The notes below the pieces were generated by a model. It worked only from the letters and a program-made list of their open reading frames with translations, had not been told where the DNA came from and ran no database searches. Positions 25,102 through 33,508 of a DNA stretch of 64,000 bases are shown piece by piece. The stretch covers positions 1-64,000 of the forward strand of contig JAAVFQ010000020.1 of the NCBI GenBank assembly GCA_014800685.1, read 5' to 3'. Made by a program: the position numbers and the translations under genes. How positions within the stretch are numbered: the stretch's first letter is position 1; each line of letters starts with the position of its first letter. Origin of the DNA: Bacteroidales bacterium. GTDB taxonomy: Bacteria; Bacteroidota; Bacteroidia; Bacteroidales; Muribaculaceae.

Positions 25102-26601
25102 ATGAGCATCCCTTTTATTACCGCTGAAGAAGCCGCTGCGTACATCAAGAACGGCGACAATGTAGGCTTCTCAGGCTTTACCGCTTCCGGTACTCCGAAG
25201 GTCGTAACTCAGGCCTTGGCAAAACGTGCCCGCGAACTCCATGAAAAAGGCGAGCCTTTCAAAATCAATCTCTTCACCGGAGCTTCTACCAACGACCATG
25301 TAGACGGTGAACTCGCAAGAGCCAACGCTATCAACATCCGCACCCCATATCAGGGTCATCCCGATGCACGCAAACTCTCCAACAACGGAGGTATGCACTA
25401 TTTCGATACTCACCTCAGCCACGTTTCCCAGGATCTCCGCTACGGCTTCTATGGTGATATCGACATCGCCGTAATCGAGGTGACTGAAATGAGCCCCAAC
25501 GGCGAAGTGATCCTCGGAGCCGGCCTCGGCATGACTCCCACTCTCGCCCAGATGGCTAAGAAGGTCATAATCGAATACTCTTCTTACTATCAGACCAGCT
25601 TCCGCGGATTCCACGACAACTATCTTCTCCTTGACCCTCCCCACCGTCGTGAGATACCCATCTATAAGCCCTCAGACCGCATCGGCAGCACCGTGCTCAA
25701 AATAGATCCCGAGAAAATCATCGGCATCGTGCCCTCCAATGCCTCTGAGAGCATCAAGCCCTTCACCAAGCCCGACGAAATCACTCAGAAGATAGGCGAC
25801 AACGTATGCCACTTCCTCGCAGAGCAGCTTCGTCTCGGAAAGATCCCCAAGGAATTCCTCCCCATCCAGTCCGGTGTGGGCAATGTGGCCAACGCCGTGC
25901 TCTACGGTCTCGGTGAGAACCCCGACATCCCTCGCTTCGAGATGTATACAGAGGTGATTCAGGATGCCGTCATGCACCTTATGGAGGATGGCAAATGTAG
26001 CTTCGCATCTACCTGCGCCCTCACCTTCTCCGATGAAGCCATGACTCACTTCATGGAAAACATCGACTTCTTCCGCGACAAAATCCTCATGCGTCCCGGC
26101 GAAATTTCCAACCATCCCGAAGTAGTGCGTCGCCTCGGCCTCATCGCCATGAACACCGCACTTGAGTTTGACATCTTCGGTAATGTCAACTCTACTCACG
26201 TCATGGGCTCCAAGATGATGAACGGTATTGGCGGCTCTGCCGACTTCAGCCGTAACGCCTACCTCTCTATCTTCTCCTGCCCCTCCATTCAGAAAGGTGG
26301 CAAAATCTCCGCTGTGGTACCCTTCTGCTCTCACATCGACCACTCCGAGCACTCAGTCAAGATTCTCGTCACCGAGCAGGGCGTAGCCGACCTTCGCGGC
26401 AAAGATCCTCTACAGCGCGCCGAGACCATCATCGAAAACTGCGCCCACCCCATGTACAAGCAGCTTCTCTGGGACTATGTGCATCTTGCTCAGAAAAATG
26501 GCGGACACATACCCCTCAACCTCAAAGCCGCTTTCGCTATGCATGAAGCATTCCTTGATGCCGGCGACATGAGCCAGGTTGACTTCGGCAAATTCGCCTG
26601 A
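25102..26601 (+). CDS. Acetyl-CoA hydrolase/succinate:acetate CoA-transferase
   Basis: A 499-residue Cat1/AarC-type class I CoA-transferase starting MSIPFITAEEAAAYI; a TTG nine bases upstream is in frame but unlikely. The catalytic Glu lies in FEMYTEVIQDAVMHL (about residue 284), where the usual glutamyl-CoA thioester forms. Other motifs are GFSGFTASGTPK, GAGLGMTPTLAQ and GGSADFSRNAYLSIF. It should move CoA between acetyl-CoA and succinate (or propionate), a step of succinate and propionate fermentation in Bacteroidales. The wobble positions are strongly C-biased, consistent with high expression. Confidence 0.9.
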   Translation: MSIPFITAEEAAAYIKNGDNVGFSGFTASGTPKVVTQALAKRARELHEKGEPFKINLFTGASTNDHVDGELARANAINIRTPYQGHPDARKLSNNGGMHYFDTHLSHVSQDLRYGFYGDIDIAVIEVTEMSPNGEVILGAGLGMTPTLAQMAKKVIIEYSSYYQTSFRGFHDNYLLLDPPHRREIPIYKPSDRIGSTVLKIDPEKIIGIVPSNASESIKPFTKPDEITQKIGDNVCHFLAEQLRLGKIPKEFLPIQSGVGNVANAVLYGLGENPDIPRFEMYTEVIQDAVMHLMEDGKCSFASTCALTFSDEAMTHFMENIDFFRDKILMRPGEISNHPEVVRRLGLIAMNTALEFDIFGNVNSTHVMGSKMMNGIGGSADFSRNAYLSIFSCPSIQKGGKISAVVPFCSHIDHSEHSVKILVTEQGVADLRGKDPLQRAETIIENCAHPMYKQLLWDYVHLAQKNGGHIPLNLKAAFAMHEAFLDAGDMSQVDFGKFA

Positions 26602-26642
26602 TTAAAAACATCTACGCCATAAAAGCGATATTACACCTTATC

Positions 26643-26751
26643 AGAGGGTGTGTCAAAATTTTCAAATTTTGGCGCACCCTCTATTATTCTATTATATAGA
26701 CTTTTCTCAAATGCAAGACTCCTAACCAGACTCATCGGTGCCTCCGATAAT
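26643..26751 (+). repeat. Direct repeat A flanking the AT-rich island, with terminator hairpin
   Basis: The hairpin at 26643-26682 (AGAGGGTGTG with GCGCACCCTCT) ends the CoA-transferase transcript. Homology with 28532-28636 then continues beyond it: both copies have a run rich in AT, a CTTTTC block, an AGAC block and ACTCATCGGTGCCT near their ends. These matches make the two copies diverged relatives over about 105 bases, not just similar hairpins. Confidence 0.65.
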
Positions 26752-26978
26752 AGATACGTGATCAAACTAAAATAGCATAAAAAAAACAACACCGGACTAT
26801 TTTATAACACTATACACTTATAGCGCTCACTTACCACCCCTCATCAAACCGACTTAATCAGCACTACATTTCCCCATTCTGATGTCCTTTAAATATATTG
26901 AACACCATACATACAGACATATTTCTTTTTTCACACAATAACATTCGGACAGTAATCTCAAATTTTCACAAAAACAAA

Positions 26979-27009
26979 TTGCAAGTTACAATTTATTTTA
27001 TTAATTTTG
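26979..27009 (+). promoter_or_regulatory. Promoter of the truncated C25-like gene
   Basis: TTG (26979-26981), 20 nt, TAATTTTG (27002-27009), an exact match. The leader is about 20 nt. The rest of 26752-27036 is AT-rich and shows nothing else I recognise. Confidence 0.65.
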
Positions 27010-27036
27010 CATTACAAACTAACTCTATCGAAAAAA

Positions 27037-27333
27037 ATGCCCCATCAATACCATAATTTAAAAAGTCAGCCTGCAAGAAATTTTATAATTTTTTTAGCTA
27101 CAATCTCATTTTGCTTCAACTACGCTATTGCAGACCCAATAATCGTAGAAAACGCCTCTTGCAAAATTCCGAAACGAAGTGTCTCCATTGTTGAAAATTC
27201 TATTAATATTAATTATAAATTTTCAGAATTTATCAAAAACACAATTCCCGGTCATCCTGACTCCCTCTTTTATTCTCTACCGGGCTTTGGTTTTTGCAAT
27301 GAAGTGGACAAGCCGAAGGTCCCAATTATTTAG
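27037..27333 (+). pseudogene. Truncated secreted protein, C25-peptidase propeptide-like
   Basis: Ninety-eight codons starting MPHQYHNLKSQPARN, with a signal peptide that ends near NYAIADP. The rest has strands ENSININYKFSEF and the motif YSLPGFGFCNEVDKPKVPII. That resembles the G-x-G...GKP-x-LP segment of gingipain-type propeptides, after which a full peptidase would continue for several hundred residues. Here an in-frame TAG stops it at 27331-27333, a second stop follows 12 codons later, and no protease domain is found. It is either a broken gene or a short secreted protein; the first seems likelier. The base composition is much richer in AT than its neighbours. Confidence 0.5.
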
Positions 27334-27439
27334 TCAGATATGCTTATATCTTCCTTCGCGAAGCCGTGAAATTATTCCCAAAATCACCTCGATTTTTATG
27401 TTCGTTTACTTAATTAATTAAATATTTTTCAATTATCCG

Positions 27440-28501
27440 ATGTACAAAAACACTTTAACGAAACTGTTAATCTTATTGACAGTAATTATAGGAGTCGCCC
27501 AGAACGCGAATGCCGATGCTCCGTTTCAATACTCAGTAATTGAGATAAATGGGATAAAATGGGAATTGTATGATGGAGGAGTGCCTATTGGTGCTAAAGA
27601 AACGTCTTTCAGATATATGGTTATCAAGGATGAGGCCCACAAAGATGTTGAGCGCGTCGTTATACCGGACACTATCAAAGGATACTATGAGGTTGCAGCC
27701 CAAGAAAGCCTTCGCGACCTTTACAATTATCAATGTGAAATATCGGGAGTGGTAGACGTGATTGGACCTGAAGCCTTTTCCTGTTCCAGGCTTAAAGAAA
27801 TCACCCTTCCTTCTCCTTTAAAAAGAATTGAGTCCAGAGCATTCTTTCGTTCTTCCGTGCAGGACATAGAGATACCTGCAGGGGTGAAAGAAATAGGACA
27901 AGAAGCGTTCGCCCACAGCGGTTTGGTCAATATAAAAATAAACGAGGGTACTGAGAAATTGGGATGGGGATGTTTCGAAAAGTGTCCCAACTTAAGAAAA
28001 ATTGATTTACCATCTACGCTAAAAGAATTCAGCGGGAGAACATTTCACAAAGGATGGTTTGAGGCCTCACTGATATGTAGAGCCATAACACCCCCCGTAG
28101 CAGATCCATCAGATTTTGGTTTTTTAGAGGAGTATGGAGACATGACAGATAGTTATGCTCCGGGCGGCTGTGTAGGGAGAATCTACGTACCGGCAGAATC
28201 TGTGGAAGCCTATAAATCTGCCCCCGGATGGGAATATGTCGCATATATGATATACCCTATAGAAGACACAGGAGACACAGAAGATGTAGTCGAAATTTCT
28301 GAAGGAGAGAATTTCCCTTATACTATATCAGGCAACAATCTTTACATCAGATGCCACGCCGGGGACTCGCTCAGCATCTTTGATGCCAATGGAATGTTGA
28401 TAGATCACCGTCAATTCTCCGTCCCACAGACTTTCACATTCTCTGGAGAAGGTGTCAGAATCGTTACTCTTAACGGAAAAAGTATAAGAGTAATACTCTG
28501 A
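27440..28501 (+). CDS. BspA-like leucine-rich-repeat secreted protein
   Basis: A 353-residue exported protein (signal peptide about 1-26, ending NANADAP). It has LRR_5 (BspA-type) repeats between about 95 and 215: VDVIGPEAFSCSRLKEITLP, then ESRAFFRSSVQDIEIP, then EIGQEAFAHSGLVNIKI. A later block with YVPAESVEAYKSAPGWEY is typical of BspA-family C-terminal repeats. The end (SLSIFDANGMLIDHRQF to IVTLNGKSIRVIL) resembles a T9SS-type sorting tail. It is likely a surface adhesin-like protein. It lies in the AT-rich island downstream of the truncated gene. Confidence 0.8.
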   Translation: MYKNTLTKLLILLTVIIGVAQNANADAPFQYSVIEINGIKWELYDGGVPIGAKETSFRYMVIKDEAHKDVERVVIPDTIKGYYEVAAQESLRDLYNYQCEISGVVDVIGPEAFSCSRLKEITLPSPLKRIESRAFFRSSVQDIEIPAGVKEIGQEAFAHSGLVNIKINEGTEKLGWGCFEKCPNLRKIDLPSTLKEFSGRTFHKGWFEASLICRAITPPVADPSDFGFLEEYGDMTDSYAPGGCVGRIYVPAESVEAYKSAPGWEYVAYMIYPIEDTGDTEDVVEISEGENFPYTISGNNLYIRCHAGDSLSIFDANGMLIDHRQFSVPQTFTFSGEGVRIVTLNGKSIRVIL

Positions 28502-28531
28502 CCGCTCTCATAAAAAATTTATCCTATAGCT

Positions 28532-28636
28532 ATGGGTGCGTCAAAATTTTCAAATTTTGGCGCACCCTCTAAGGTTATATAAACCTTTTCCATAACCAAG
28601 ACGCCAAACCTGACTCATCGGTGCCTGCCGATAGTG
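28532..28636 (+). repeat. Direct repeat B flanking the AT-rich island, with terminator hairpin
   Basis: GGGTGCG (28534-28540) pairs with CGCACCC (28561-28567) and the loop pairs CAAAATTT with AAATTTTG. Beyond it lies sequence related to 26683-26751, including ACTCATCGGTGCCT. It ends the LRR transcript and marks the right edge of the AT-rich island. The remaining gap to 28783 shows no other feature I trust. Confidence 0.65.
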
Positions 28637-28783
28637 ATTTGAATACTTACACGCAGGTCACCCTTATTTAGAGTATGTTTACTTTTAAGACACTGACCCC
28701 CGGAGCATGAGGATGGCTTTTGCAATTACTTAAGATTCTTTCACAATAATTTCAGGTTCTGATGCGTTATAGAGTTACAAGGC

Positions 28784-29347
28784 ATGGGCTTTACGTTCCA
28801 TGACAAGGAAAAATCCGTAAAGATGAGTATATTTCTTATAATATTGAGTTGTCTGCTTTGGGGCGCCTCTTTCGTGGCCCTCTTCAAAAGGCTTTTGCTC
28901 GCGCCGGGGCTCTCCTATCTGGCTCTTGTGGTGCTGAGTATGGCGCAGAAGGATGGCAATCCTCTTCTGCCGGTCAATAATGTCATACTCATCTCATGGC
29001 TTGCCATAACGGTCATTGTCATGCTGCTGACCCTTATGCAGCCGCCGGAAGTGCGCTCCTCCACTCGCGGCATGGGCTATCTGGCCATCGGCGCTTTCGC
29101 CGGACTTGCCGTGGGGCTGTTGGGATTCTCGGTAGCTGAGTCTGTCTCCATGCGCTACAGCATAATGGTCGTGGCCACGGCAGCCGGCACATTCCTCGGC
29201 TATCTGATGTATCACAACACTCCGTCGGGGCGTAATAACAGTGCCGGATTTTTATCCTATCTGCTGGCCAAGGGTTTCCCTACGGCCATTACTATCATGC
29301 AGGCCGGAGTGCCCCTCGTGCTTCTGCTTGCCATCTATGCCAACTAA
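28784..29347 (+). CDS. Polytopic membrane protein of unknown function
   Basis: A 187-residue protein with about five hydrophobic helices (for example FLIILSCLLWGASFVALF, VILISWLAITVIVMLLTLM and VPLVLLLAIYA). An internal ATG at 28823 (MSIFLIILSC) would remove 13 hydrophilic residues and may be the true start. I do not recognise the family. It precedes the DUF4919 gene by 23 bp, so the two are probably co-transcribed. Confidence 0.65.
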   Translation: MGFTFHDKEKSVKMSIFLIILSCLLWGASFVALFKRLLLAPGLSYLALVVLSMAQKDGNPLLPVNNVILISWLAITVIVMLLTLMQPPEVRSSTRGMGYLAIGAFAGLAVGLLGFSVAESVSMRYSIMVVATAAGTFLGYLMYHNTPSGRNNSAGFLSYLLAKGFPTAITIMQAGVPLVLLLAIYAN

Positions 29348-29370
29348 GCTCCGCCTAAAATAATACTGAA

Positions 29371-30213
29371 ATGAGCCTCCACTATATAAAGAAATATCGC
29401 CTGCCTCTGCTGCTGATCCTCGCTCTAATCGGCTGGGGAGCATCGGTGGCACAGTCGCGTTCTGCGAAGAGGGATGATTCACGCAGAAAAATCAAAGTAG
29501 AGAAGCCTGATCTTGAGGCTATCGAAGATGAAACTCTGAATCCCGACTCCAAGTTCTATTTCCCGAAACTGCTGGCGAAATATAACCGCAACGACACGGT
29601 GATGACCCCTGAGGAGTACAGATATTTCTATCTCGGCTATATGTTTCAGGAGGATTACGACCCCTATCGCGTATCACCCTATTCCACGGTGACTGACGAT
29701 CTGCGCCTTAAAGCCACCCACACGAAAGAGGAGATAGACACCATCCGCAAATATGCCGAACTCTCGCTTGCCGACAATCCCTTTGACCTGCGCCAGATGT
29801 CATTTCTGGTTCACGTGCTGAAGGAGAAGAACAAAGGGATGAGCGCCAAGATATGGGAATATCGTCTGGAGCATCTCTTAGGAGCAATAAAGTCTACGGG
29901 CACCGGGGAGGATATGGACAATGCATGGTATGTCATCTACCCCGCTCATGAGTATGACATGGTGTCGCTGCTGGGATATAATGCCATCGATGTGGAGTAT
30001 CCCGCCGAGGGTTTTGACCGTCTTATCGTGGAGCCTGACAGGTCGGCCGCTAAAAAGCCCCGAGACAATCCCAAGGGATTCTACTTCAATGTCACTATGC
30101 CGGGAGAACAATATGAGCTCAAACATCCGGAAGACAACACGGCTACCGATCCGGACAGCGTAGGCACTCTCCCGCCGACCGATGTGGATCCCGATGATGT
30201 CCCGGCAGAATAA
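29371..30213 (+). CDS. DUF4919 secreted protein
   Basis: A 280-residue exported protein (signal peptide about 1-29). The DUF4919 pattern is visible: VEKPDLEAIEDETLNPDSKF, then YFPKLLAKYNRNDTVMTPEE, then YRYFYLGYMFQEDYDPYRVS. The C-terminal third has IYPAHEYDMVSLLGYNAIDV and NPKGFYFNV. The Pro/Asp-rich end is probably disordered. Its function is unknown. A typical family member has about 200-230 residues, so this one carries an extension. Confidence 0.8.
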   Translation: MSLHYIKKYRLPLLLILALIGWGASVAQSRSAKRDDSRRKIKVEKPDLEAIEDETLNPDSKFYFPKLLAKYNRNDTVMTPEEYRYFYLGYMFQEDYDPYRVSPYSTVTDDLRLKATHTKEEIDTIRKYAELSLADNPFDLRQMSFLVHVLKEKNKGMSAKIWEYRLEHLLGAIKSTGTGEDMDNAWYVIYPAHEYDMVSLLGYNAIDVEYPAEGFDRLIVEPDRSAAKKPRDNPKGFYFNVTMPGEQYELKHPEDNTATDPDSVGTLPPTDVDPDDVPAE

Positions 30214-30326
30214 GTTGGTCTTTTTTCATCTCTCTCATAAAAAAATCACCGGTAAGCAGGATATAAGATTGTGTTTGAATTTAAATGAAGCACTCTCCAA
30301 GCGCTTACAAAAAAAATAAATTAACT

Positions 30327-30899
30327 ATGGCAAAAGAAACTATTGATACCGGAAAATTTGTAGCATTCATCTATAAAGTAACCGACGCAAAGACCGGCGA
30401 CGTCCTTTTTGAAGCGACCGCCGAAGCGCCTGACACTCTCGTATATGGCGTGACCCCCGGAGTGATCCCCGGACTCATCGCGGCTCTCAAAGGCCTCGGT
30501 AAGGGCGACAAGTTCTCTTCTGAACTCTCACCCGCAGCTGCCTTCGGCGACCGAATCGAGCAGAATGTCATAAAGCTTGACAAGACCGTTTTCAATCCCG
30601 AAGGGAAGCTCCCCTCTGAGGTGAAGACCGGCGCCAAGCTCCCCATGATGACAGAGGATGGTTTTCAGGTCATCGGCACAGTGCTTAAGATTGAGGATGA
30701 TGGCGTGACCATGGACTTCAATCACCCCTTTGCCGGAAAGACCGTAAACATCGAGGGCGAAGTGGTGGAAGTGCGCGATGCCACTCCCGAAGAGCTCAAT
30801 CCGCACCATGGTTGCGGATGTGGTTGCGGACATGACCATGGCGGATGCGAAGGTGGCTGCAATGACGGCGGATGCCAGGATGGCGGATGCTGCCACTGA
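30327..30899 (+). CDS. SlyD-like FKBP-type peptidyl-prolyl isomerase
   Basis: A 190-residue protein starting MAKETIDTGKFVAFIYKV; the upstream 14-codon extension lacks conservation, so this start was chosen. It has a two-domain SlyD layout: an FKBP domain (VTPGVIPGLIAALKGLGKGD, then FGDRIEQNVIKL) with an inserted flap. The tail is very rich in His, Cys and Gly (HHGCGCGCGHDHGGCEGG and more) and resembles the metal-binding C-terminus of SlyD. It should catalyse prolyl isomerisation in the cytoplasm and bind nickel or other metals. Confidence 0.9.
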   Translation: MAKETIDTGKFVAFIYKVTDAKTGDVLFEATAEAPDTLVYGVTPGVIPGLIAALKGLGKGDKFSSELSPAAAFGDRIEQNVIKLDKTVFNPEGKLPSEVKTGAKLPMMTEDGFQVIGTVLKIEDDGVTMDFNHPFAGKTVNIEGEVVEVRDATPEELNPHHGCGCGCGHDHGGCEGGCNDGGCQDGGCCH

Positions 30900-30919
30900 T
30901 AAGAATCTGAATAATTCAC

Positions 30920-30958
30920 GAGAGGATGTGTCGGAATGAAAATTCCGGCGCACCCTCT
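30920..30958 (+). terminator. GTGTGTC-family hairpin terminator
   Basis: GAGAGGATGTG pairs with CGCACCCTCTT with one or two mismatches, and the loop pairs GGAAT with ATTCC. It is followed by TTTCCTTTTG. It ends the FKBP transcript. Confidence 0.65.
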
Positions 30959-30995
30959 TTCCTTTTGCTCTTCACTCTATACTGACTATATTCTG

Positions 30996-32252
30996 ATGAC
31001 CACTCTGAAATCTCACATCCTCCACCTCCTCATCGCCTTAATACTCCTTCCGGCTACTGCTATGCAAGCCTCATCACCATCTGAGGACTTCACTACCGCG
31101 TTCGCTGACAGCACTCTAAGGGTTGACCTTATTATGTCCGGGGGGGGAGGCATCGAGGCCGCCATATCGCTGCAGGGACTAAAGAAGTGGGATGGATGGG
31201 CCGGCCGACGCCATTTTCTCAACAAACTCCCGGCTCCCGGCAACGGCACTATTGAGGTCATTGATCCTCTCTCGGCTGACACTCTTTATCGCAACTCTTT
31301 CTCTACACTCTTTCAGGAATGGCTCTCAACCGATGAGGCAACTGACACTCAGCGGGCTTTCGAGAATACGCTACTTCTACCGCTGCCTCAGCGCGAAGCT
31401 GAAATCAGAGTGACTCTCTATGATGCGCGCCACTCTCAAATGGCCTCCGGAGCCTTCCGTTATAATCCGGGCGATCCCCTACTGCCTACAGTCAGGGCTC
31501 CACACTACGAGCCGACCTATATCCACAGAAGTGGCAATCCTGACCAAGCCATTGACATCCTCTTCATTCCTGAGGGCTACACGGCTGCCGAGGCTGACAA
31601 GTTCATGGAGGACGCACGCCGCATTTCCTCTGAGATATTGAGCTACGAGCCATACCGCACATATCGCGACCGCTTCAATATTTCTGCTGTCATGATACCC
31701 TCCGCTGAGAGTGGCGTGTCACTCCCCCACAAAGGAGTATGGCGAGACTCGGCTTTCGGGGCTCATTTCTATACGTTCGGCATCAAGAAATACCTCTCCT
31801 CGCCCAATATGCGGCGACTCCACGATGCTATCGACGCTCTCCCCTACGAGCATATTGTGCTCCTCGCAAATACTGATGAATACGGGGGGGCCGGCATCTA
31901 CAATAATTATCTGATGACGGCTGCCGGCAACGAGCTCTCACTGCCCGTCTCCGTGCACGAATTCGGACATAGCTTCGGAGCTTTGGCCGATGAGTATTTC
32001 TACCCCGGAAAGGAGACAGACCAGTACCCTCTCGACGTAGAGCCCTGGGAGGCTAATATCACTACAAACCACGGGGCCTCCCCGAAATGGGAAGGCCCGC
32101 AATATGAAGGGGGAGGATATAGAGTCAAAGGGATTTTCAGGCCCTCGGAAACCTGCAGAATGCGAGACAACGACTATCCGGAATTCTGTCCTGTATGCAG
32201 CAGCGCTATCGAGAAGATTATTCTTTTCTATACCGCCCCCCCGGCAGAGTAA
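30996..32252 (+). CDS. M64-family secreted metallopeptidase (IgA-peptidase-like)
   Basis: A 418-residue exported protein (signal peptide about 1-24, from MTTLKSHILHLLIAL). The upstream start at 30936 would read through the hairpin, so ATG 30996 was chosen. The N-terminal beta-sandwich M64_N domain is followed by the catalytic domain with the zinc motif VSVHEFGHSFGALADEYF (HExGH, with a downstream Asp). The further ligand region TCRMRDNDYPEFCPVCSSAI has Cys pairs. The family includes gut Bacteroidales peptidases; host IgA cleavage is known only for some members and cannot be assumed here. Confidence 0.85.
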   Translation: MTTLKSHILHLLIALILLPATAMQASSPSEDFTTAFADSTLRVDLIMSGGGGIEAAISLQGLKKWDGWAGRRHFLNKLPAPGNGTIEVIDPLSADTLYRNSFSTLFQEWLSTDEATDTQRAFENTLLLPLPQREAEIRVTLYDARHSQMASGAFRYNPGDPLLPTVRAPHYEPTYIHRSGNPDQAIDILFIPEGYTAAEADKFMEDARRISSEILSYEPYRTYRDRFNISAVMIPSAESGVSLPHKGVWRDSAFGAHFYTFGIKKYLSSPNMRRLHDAIDALPYEHIVLLANTDEYGGAGIYNNYLMTAAGNELSLPVSVHEFGHSFGALADEYFYPGKETDQYPLDVEPWEANITTNHGASPKWEGPQYEGGGYRVKGIFRPSETCRMRDNDYPEFCPVCSSAIEKIILFYTAPPAE

Positions 32253-32274
32253 ATATCGAGGGAACGGGGTCTGA

Positions 32275-33495
32275 TCACTCTTCAATGCTCGCACGCTGCT
32301 CGGGAGTGAGAGGATAGTTGGCTCTCACCACAGGCCGCATCACAAATCTCTGCAGCAGATAGGCTATCACGAAATATACGCCTGCCTGAATCCACATGGC
32401 CTTATACTCCACGCTTACCTGCTGAAGATCGGCGCCATTGGCATTCATCCTTATGAAGCCCTCTACGCCCCACGTAGCGGGGACGCAGTCGCCCACATAC
32501 TGCCAGAAGGGCGGCATTGCAAAACGCGGCCATGTGAGCCCTGAGAGGAAGAGAAATATCAATGAGGTCACCACCCAGATCACAAAGATGCTTTCACGCT
32601 CAAGCACTATGGTCTGAAGACAATACCCCAGGCAGATGCTCCCTATCACCATCGGCAAGAGGAAGGCAAGAATCTGAAGAGTATTGCCGGCCATGGGAAA
32701 CGAGAACATCATCGGCACATAATGCACAAGGAAGAGCATCGGCACTATCATGATGGTCATGAAGCTGAGCATCTGTCCCAGCATGGTCATAAATACCGAG
32801 GGCTCTTCATTAAATGAAATATACCCGGTGATATATGATGGTTCACGCTTGGCGCCCCCGGCCATACCTATCGCCAGCACTATGCACTGCTGGAGGATGA
32901 GAATCAGCACTCCGGGCATCACGAAAGAGTCGAAGCCCCCGGTGATGTCGCCCATAGAGATGTTCTGCACCTTCATGGGGTCGTTAACGGAGACCGCCAC
33001 CGGCAAATCAGTCTGCAGATCGCGCTTCTGAATCTCAGCCCCCATTTCCTGCGAGACATTTGTGGCGGCCATCAGGAAACCTTTATACCGGAGCATAAGC
33101 GTCATGTCTGTATATAGCACTACGTCGGCGCCATCAAGCCTTCCGAGGTCTTTCTGAAAATTCTCCGGAATTTCGAGTATGGCGAAGCAGTCGCGCCCGG
33201 CAAGAGCTCGTCTGGCCTCAGGCATATCGTCGGCATAACCCTTCACCCATACCTCCTGCGTAGCGTCCATCCGTCTCACAAACTCACGCGAGAGCTGAGT
33301 GCGGTCATGGTCTACGATGACGAGCGGGACATCCCGCACCAGCTCCGGATTGTATATCAACGAATATATGATGGGATAGGCAATCGGGAGCAGAATAAAG
33401 AAAACCAAGAGCCCCTGATCCTTGAAAATGACGCGAAATTCGCGCACATAGACCCGAAAAAGCTGTCCGAGCAGCGAGGATATCTTTCTTTTCAT
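32275..33495 (-). CDS. ABC-2 type exporter permease (second of two)
   Basis: A 406-residue inner-membrane protein: one N-terminal helix, a large periplasmic domain (about 45-190), then five helices. It matches the YhhJ/RbbA-type ABC-2 permease pattern, with LLPIAYPIIYSLIYNPELV, IVDHDRTQLSREFVRRMDAT and AIGMAGGAKREPSYIT. It lies 13 bp after the sister permease at 33509. The pair, the membrane fusion protein and TolC form an exporter, but no ATPase gene is present here. Confidence 0.85.
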   Translation of the reverse strand: MKRKISSLLGQLFRVYVREFRVIFKDQGLLVFFILLPIAYPIIYSLIYNPELVRDVPLVIVDHDRTQLSREFVRRMDATQEVWVKGYADDMPEARRALAGRDCFAILEIPENFQKDLGRLDGADVVLYTDMTLMLRYKGFLMAATNVSQEMGAEIQKRDLQTDLPVAVSVNDPMKVQNISMGDITGGFDSFVMPGVLILILQQCIVLAIGMAGGAKREPSYITGYISFNEEPSVFMTMLGQMLSFMTIMIVPMLFLVHYVPMMFSFPMAGNTLQILAFLLPMVIGSICLGYCLQTIVLERESIFVIWVVTSLIFLFLSGLTWPRFAMPPFWQYVGDCVPATWGVEGFIRMNANGADLQQVSVEYKAMWIQAGVYFVIAYLLQRFVMRPVVRANYPLTPEQRASIEE

Positions 33496-33508
33496 TTCTC
33501 AGCTGTTT

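Noticed and set aside
27179-27421. 80-residue frame overlapping the truncated C25-like gene
   Set aside because: It is out of frame with the signal peptide and has no motif; it only shows where a frameshift might continue, and the continuation is not protease-like.
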